Assembly (NCBI GenBank): GCA_900546685.1
Contig: UREB01000016.1
Location: forward strand, 1 to 16,184
DNA: 16,184 nucleotides
Direction of reading: 5' to 3'
Source: an uncultured Eubacteriales bacterium
Lineage (GTDB): Bacteria > Bacillota > Clostridia > Christensenellales > QAND01
The notes under the pieces are model-generated. The model was not told the DNA's origin, did no database searches, and worked only from the letters and a program-made list of their open reading frames with translations. The position numbers and the translations under genes are program-made. Positions 13,868 to 16,184 of the stretch are shown in pieces (positions within the stretch are counted from its first letter, which is position 1; each line of letters starts with the position of its first letter).

Positions 13868-14633
13868 CCAGCATCACCTCCCGCAGCAAAAATACCGGGC
13901 CGTCCTTACAGACCCGTTTATACGTAAAGCTGCCGTCCTGGCGTCTGATTTTGCAGTTGCACACCAAGCAGGCGCCGATGCCACAGCCCATGCGCTCCTC
14001 CAACGAAACAAAGCAGGGGATGGGATACGGCTCCACCGTTTTTTTCAACGCCTTCATCATAGCAGACGGCCCGCACGCATAGATGGCATCATAGTGGTTT
14101 TCTTTGAGCAAAGTTTCCACCTTTTGTGTCACAAAGCCTTTTTCCCCCATGCTGCCGTCCTCTGTTAGGACGTTAAAATCATGCGCCAAATGCTGGAAAT
14201 ACCAAAGCCGGTAGCTGACCTTTTGGCTGCGGAAGCCAAGCACAACATCAAACTCAATATCGCGGTTGTGCAGCAGCAGGTTTTCCAGCGGCGCTGCGCC
14301 CATGCCGCCGCCCACCACCAAGGCGCGGCGGACGCCCTTGGTTGAAAATTCGTTGCCCAGCGGCCCCAGCACATCCAAAAAATCGCCGGCGCCTACATGC
14401 GACAGCAGCCTGGTGCCCTTCCCTTTGATCTGATAGATGAGTGTCAGCGTGCTCTCCTCGCTGCGCGCAATGCTGATGGGACGCCGAAGCAGCGTAGCGT
14501 CGCCGCCGGGAATTTTCACATGGACAAACTGCCCCGGCTCCGCCACATCGGCAATGGGTGTAAACAGCGTCAATTCATAGATGCCATGGGCGATCTGCTC
14601 GTGGCTGACCACCCTGGCCATAGGCTGTTTCAT
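13860..14633 (-). CDS. pyrK: Dihydroorotate dehydrogenase electron transfer subunit
   Basis: This is the FAD and 2Fe-2S subunit that links PyrD to NAD. The protein has 257 residues, the usual length. GQFVHVK lies at 34-40, and RRPISIA (50-56) is the FAD-binding motif. VVGGGMGAAPL (106-116) and ACGPSAMM (186-193) belong to the NAD side. The cluster ligands are Cys217, Cys222 and Cys225 in MGCGIGACLVC, and Cys242 in RVCKDGPVF. An in-frame start further upstream would add 37 residues encoded inside carB. The ATG at 14633 is preferred because it overlaps the carB stop as ATGA, is preceded by GGGAGGAG, and matches the family length. Confidence 0.95.
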   Translation of the reverse strand: MKQPMARVVSHEQIAHGIYELTLFTPIADVAEPGQFVHVKIPGGDATLLRRPISIARSEESTLTLIYQIKGKGTRLLSHVGAGDFLDVLGPLGNEFSTKGVRRALVVGGGMGAAPLENLLLHNRDIEFDVVLGFRSQKVSYRLWYFQHLAHDFNVLTEDGSMGEKGFVTQKVETLLKENHYDAIYACGPSAMMKALKKTVEPYPIPCFVSLEERMGCGIGACLVCNCKIRRQDGSFTYKRVCKDGPVFLLREVMLDE

Positions 14634-16184
14634 TGGTCTCCTCCCTGTAATTCGTGTAAGCCGACCGGGGTTACGTCCTTTTCCGTGAGCCCCAGCTTTA
14701 GCCCGGCCACCAGCGCTGCGGCAGTATCCAGGCTTGTCAGGCATGTAATTTTATACTCCGTGGCCGCGCGGCGCAGACGGAACCCGTCGCGTTCGCTGTG
14801 GCGGCCTTTGGTCGGCGTATTCAAAATCAGGCATACTTCGCCGGAATGGATCAGATCCATCATATTGGGCGAAGGCTCCTTGATGCGCCGCACCATATTC
14901 GTCGGCACAAAGCTCTTGTTCAGGACCTGGGTGGTCCCGGCTGTGGCGTAAAGCTTATACCCCAGGGCCGCCAGGTCCTCGGCGATGGGCAGCACATCCT
15001 GCTTATCGTTGTCCGCGATGGACAGCAGCACCGCCCCCTTCTGCGGGATGGTCATCCCCGCGCCCATCAAACCCTTTAACACGGCGCGGGTATAGTCTCT
15101 GTCTACGCCCAGCACCTCGCCGGTGGATTTCATCTCCGGCCCCAGGCTGACCTCCAGCTGCGGCAGCTTTTCAAACGAAAATACCGGCACCTTGACGGCA
15201 TACGAGCCGCCCCACGGCGCCAGGCCGGTTTGGTAGCCCTGGCTTTGCAGCGACTGGCCCAATACCGCATTGGTGGCCAGCTGGATCAGCGGCACGCCCG
15301 TGACCTTGCTGATATACGGCACAGTGCGCGAAGAGCGGGGGTTTACCTCGATCAGGTATAGCTCGTTGGCATAGACGATGTACTGGATGTTGATCATGCC
15401 GACCACATGCAGCTCATGCGCCAGCTTGATGGTGGTATCGATCATCTTTTGCTGAAGCCGGGGGCTCAGCGATACGGCCGGGTACACCGAGATGGAATCG
15501 CCCGAATGGATGCCGGCCCGCTCGATATGCTCCATGATGCCGGGAATCAGTACATCCTTGCCATCGCAGATGGCGTCCACTTCAAATTCCTTGCCATAGA
15601 GATATTTATCCACCAGAATGGGATGCTCTTGCTCGTTGATCTGGATGATGGCCATATATTCGCGGATGTCCGCGTCGTTCCAGGCAATCTCCATGCCCTG
15701 GCCGCCCAGCACATACGAGGGGCGCACCAGCACGGGGTAGCCCAGCTGGTTGGCGGCCTTGAGCGCTTCTTCGGTGGTAAACACCGTATGGCCCGCCGGG
15801 CGCGCCATGTGCAGGCGTTCCAGCAGCGCGTCAAACTCCTCCCTATCCTCGGCGGCGTCAATATCCTTGAGCTGCGTGCCCAGGATGGGAACGCCGGCCG
15901 CCTCCACATCCTTGGCCAGCTTGATGGCGGTCTGCCCGCCGAACTGCACCACCACGCCCACAGGCTGCTCCACATCCAGGACGTTGAGCATTTCCTCGGT
16001 GGTCAGCGGCTCAAAATACAAGCGGTCGGAGGTATCAAAGTCGGTGGATACCGTTTCCGGATTGTTGTTGATGATGACGGTATCATACCCCGCCTTTTTC
16101 AGCGCCCAGACGCAGTGGACGGATGCGTAGTCGAACTCGATGCCCTGTCCGATGCGGATAGGGCCGGAGCCGAACACGATGACA
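14630..16184 (-). CDS. carB: Carbamoyl-phosphate synthase large subunit (C-terminal half)
   Basis: This subunit makes carbamoyl phosphate from bicarbonate, ammonia delivered by the small subunit, and two ATP. The gene runs past the right edge. About 517 residues are visible out of the roughly 1,070 usual, that is, the second synthetase half and the allosteric domain. The visible part begins at VFGSGPIRIGQGIEFDY, the usual start of the second half. RPSYVLGGQGMEI is the ATP-grasp loop, and EVNPRSSRTVPYISKVTG holds the metal-binding Glu and Asn. The C-terminal MGS-like regulatory domain shows KLYATAGT, LNTPTKG and ITCLTSLDTA. Nothing seen here tells whether UMP or another effector acts on it. 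The stop overlaps the pyrK start. carA and earlier pyr genes would lie beyond 16184. Confidence 0.97.
   Translation of the reverse strand, partial: VIVFGSGPIRIGQGIEFDYASVHCVWALKKAGYDTVIINNNPETVSTDFDTSDRLYFEPLTTEEMLNVLDVEQPVGVVVQFGGQTAIKLAKDVEAAGVPILGTQLKDIDAAEDREEFDALLERLHMARPAGHTVFTTEEALKAANQLGYPVLVRPSYVLGGQGMEIAWNDADIREYMAIIQINEQEHPILVDKYLYGKEFEVDAICDGKDVLIPGIMEHIERAGIHSGDSISVYPAVSLSPRLQQKMIDTTIKLAHELHVVGMINIQYIVYANELYLIEVNPRSSRTVPYISKVTGVPLIQLATNAVLGQSLQSQGYQTGLAPWGGSYAVKVPVFSFEKLPQLEVSLGPEMKSTGEVLGVDRDYTRAVLKGLMGAGMTIPQKGAVLLSIADNDKQDVLPIAEDLAALGYKLYATAGTTQVLNKSFVPTNMVRRIKEPSPNMMDLIHSGEVCLILNTPTKGRHSERDGFRLRRAATEYKITCLTSLDTAAALVAGLKLGLTEKDVTPVGLHELQGGDQ

Overview
The window looks like the chromosome of a moderately GC-rich low-GC-phylum Gram-positive bacterium (Firmicutes, class Clostridia). 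The evidence is strong AGGAGG ribosome binding sites, an intrinsic hairpin plus T-tract terminator after most genes, a pyrophosphate-type phosphofructokinase, a PyrK/PyrD class 1B dihydroorotate dehydrogenase and a PyrE with a C-terminal CPLC tail. The species cannot be named from this sequence alone.

Layout. 1-2190: a pyrophosphate-dependent phosphofructokinase (minus, cut by the left edge) and a class II fructose-bisphosphate aldolase (plus) diverge from a short promoter region; they catalyse consecutive glycolytic steps. 2198-3789 (minus): an AT-rich gene for a two-helix YcxB-like membrane protein and a ROK-family sugar kinase. 3860-6808 (plus): 6-phosphogluconate dehydrogenase (gnd), a GNAT acetyltransferase and a MerR/GyrI-like regulator, each followed by a terminator. 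6850-8870: the ribosome-associated GTPase TypA/BipA with a hairpin-containing leader. 8871-9332 has no intact gene. It holds a promoter, a perfect ribosome binding site and a 70-codon reading frame on the minus strand that is broken by one extra G directly after the start codon. 9333-9749 (minus): a small Cys-containing helical protein of spore-former type. 9881-11125: L-rhamnose isomerase without other rhamnose genes. 11160-12283 (minus): two tandem paralogous three-helix membrane proteins of unknown function. 12365-16184 (minus): the tail of a pyrimidine operon, carB-pyrK-pyrD-pyrE, with overlapping or nearly overlapping genes.

How the genes fit together. Central sugar metabolism is represented by sugar phosphorylation (ROK), the phosphofructokinase/aldolase pair, the oxidative pentose phosphate branch (gnd) and rhamnose entry (rhaA). 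The pyr operon makes UMP, from carbamoyl phosphate (CarB) through orotate (PyrD with PyrK) to OMP (PyrE). Most of the window is ordinary housekeeping sequence. The items most worth a second look are the frameshifted small gene at 8925-9138, the tandem membrane paralogs, and an abrupt codon-usage change inside the aldolase gene near 1627-1660, which may mark a recombination or assembly junction. No CRISPR array, tRNA, rRNA, insertion sequence or phage gene was seen.
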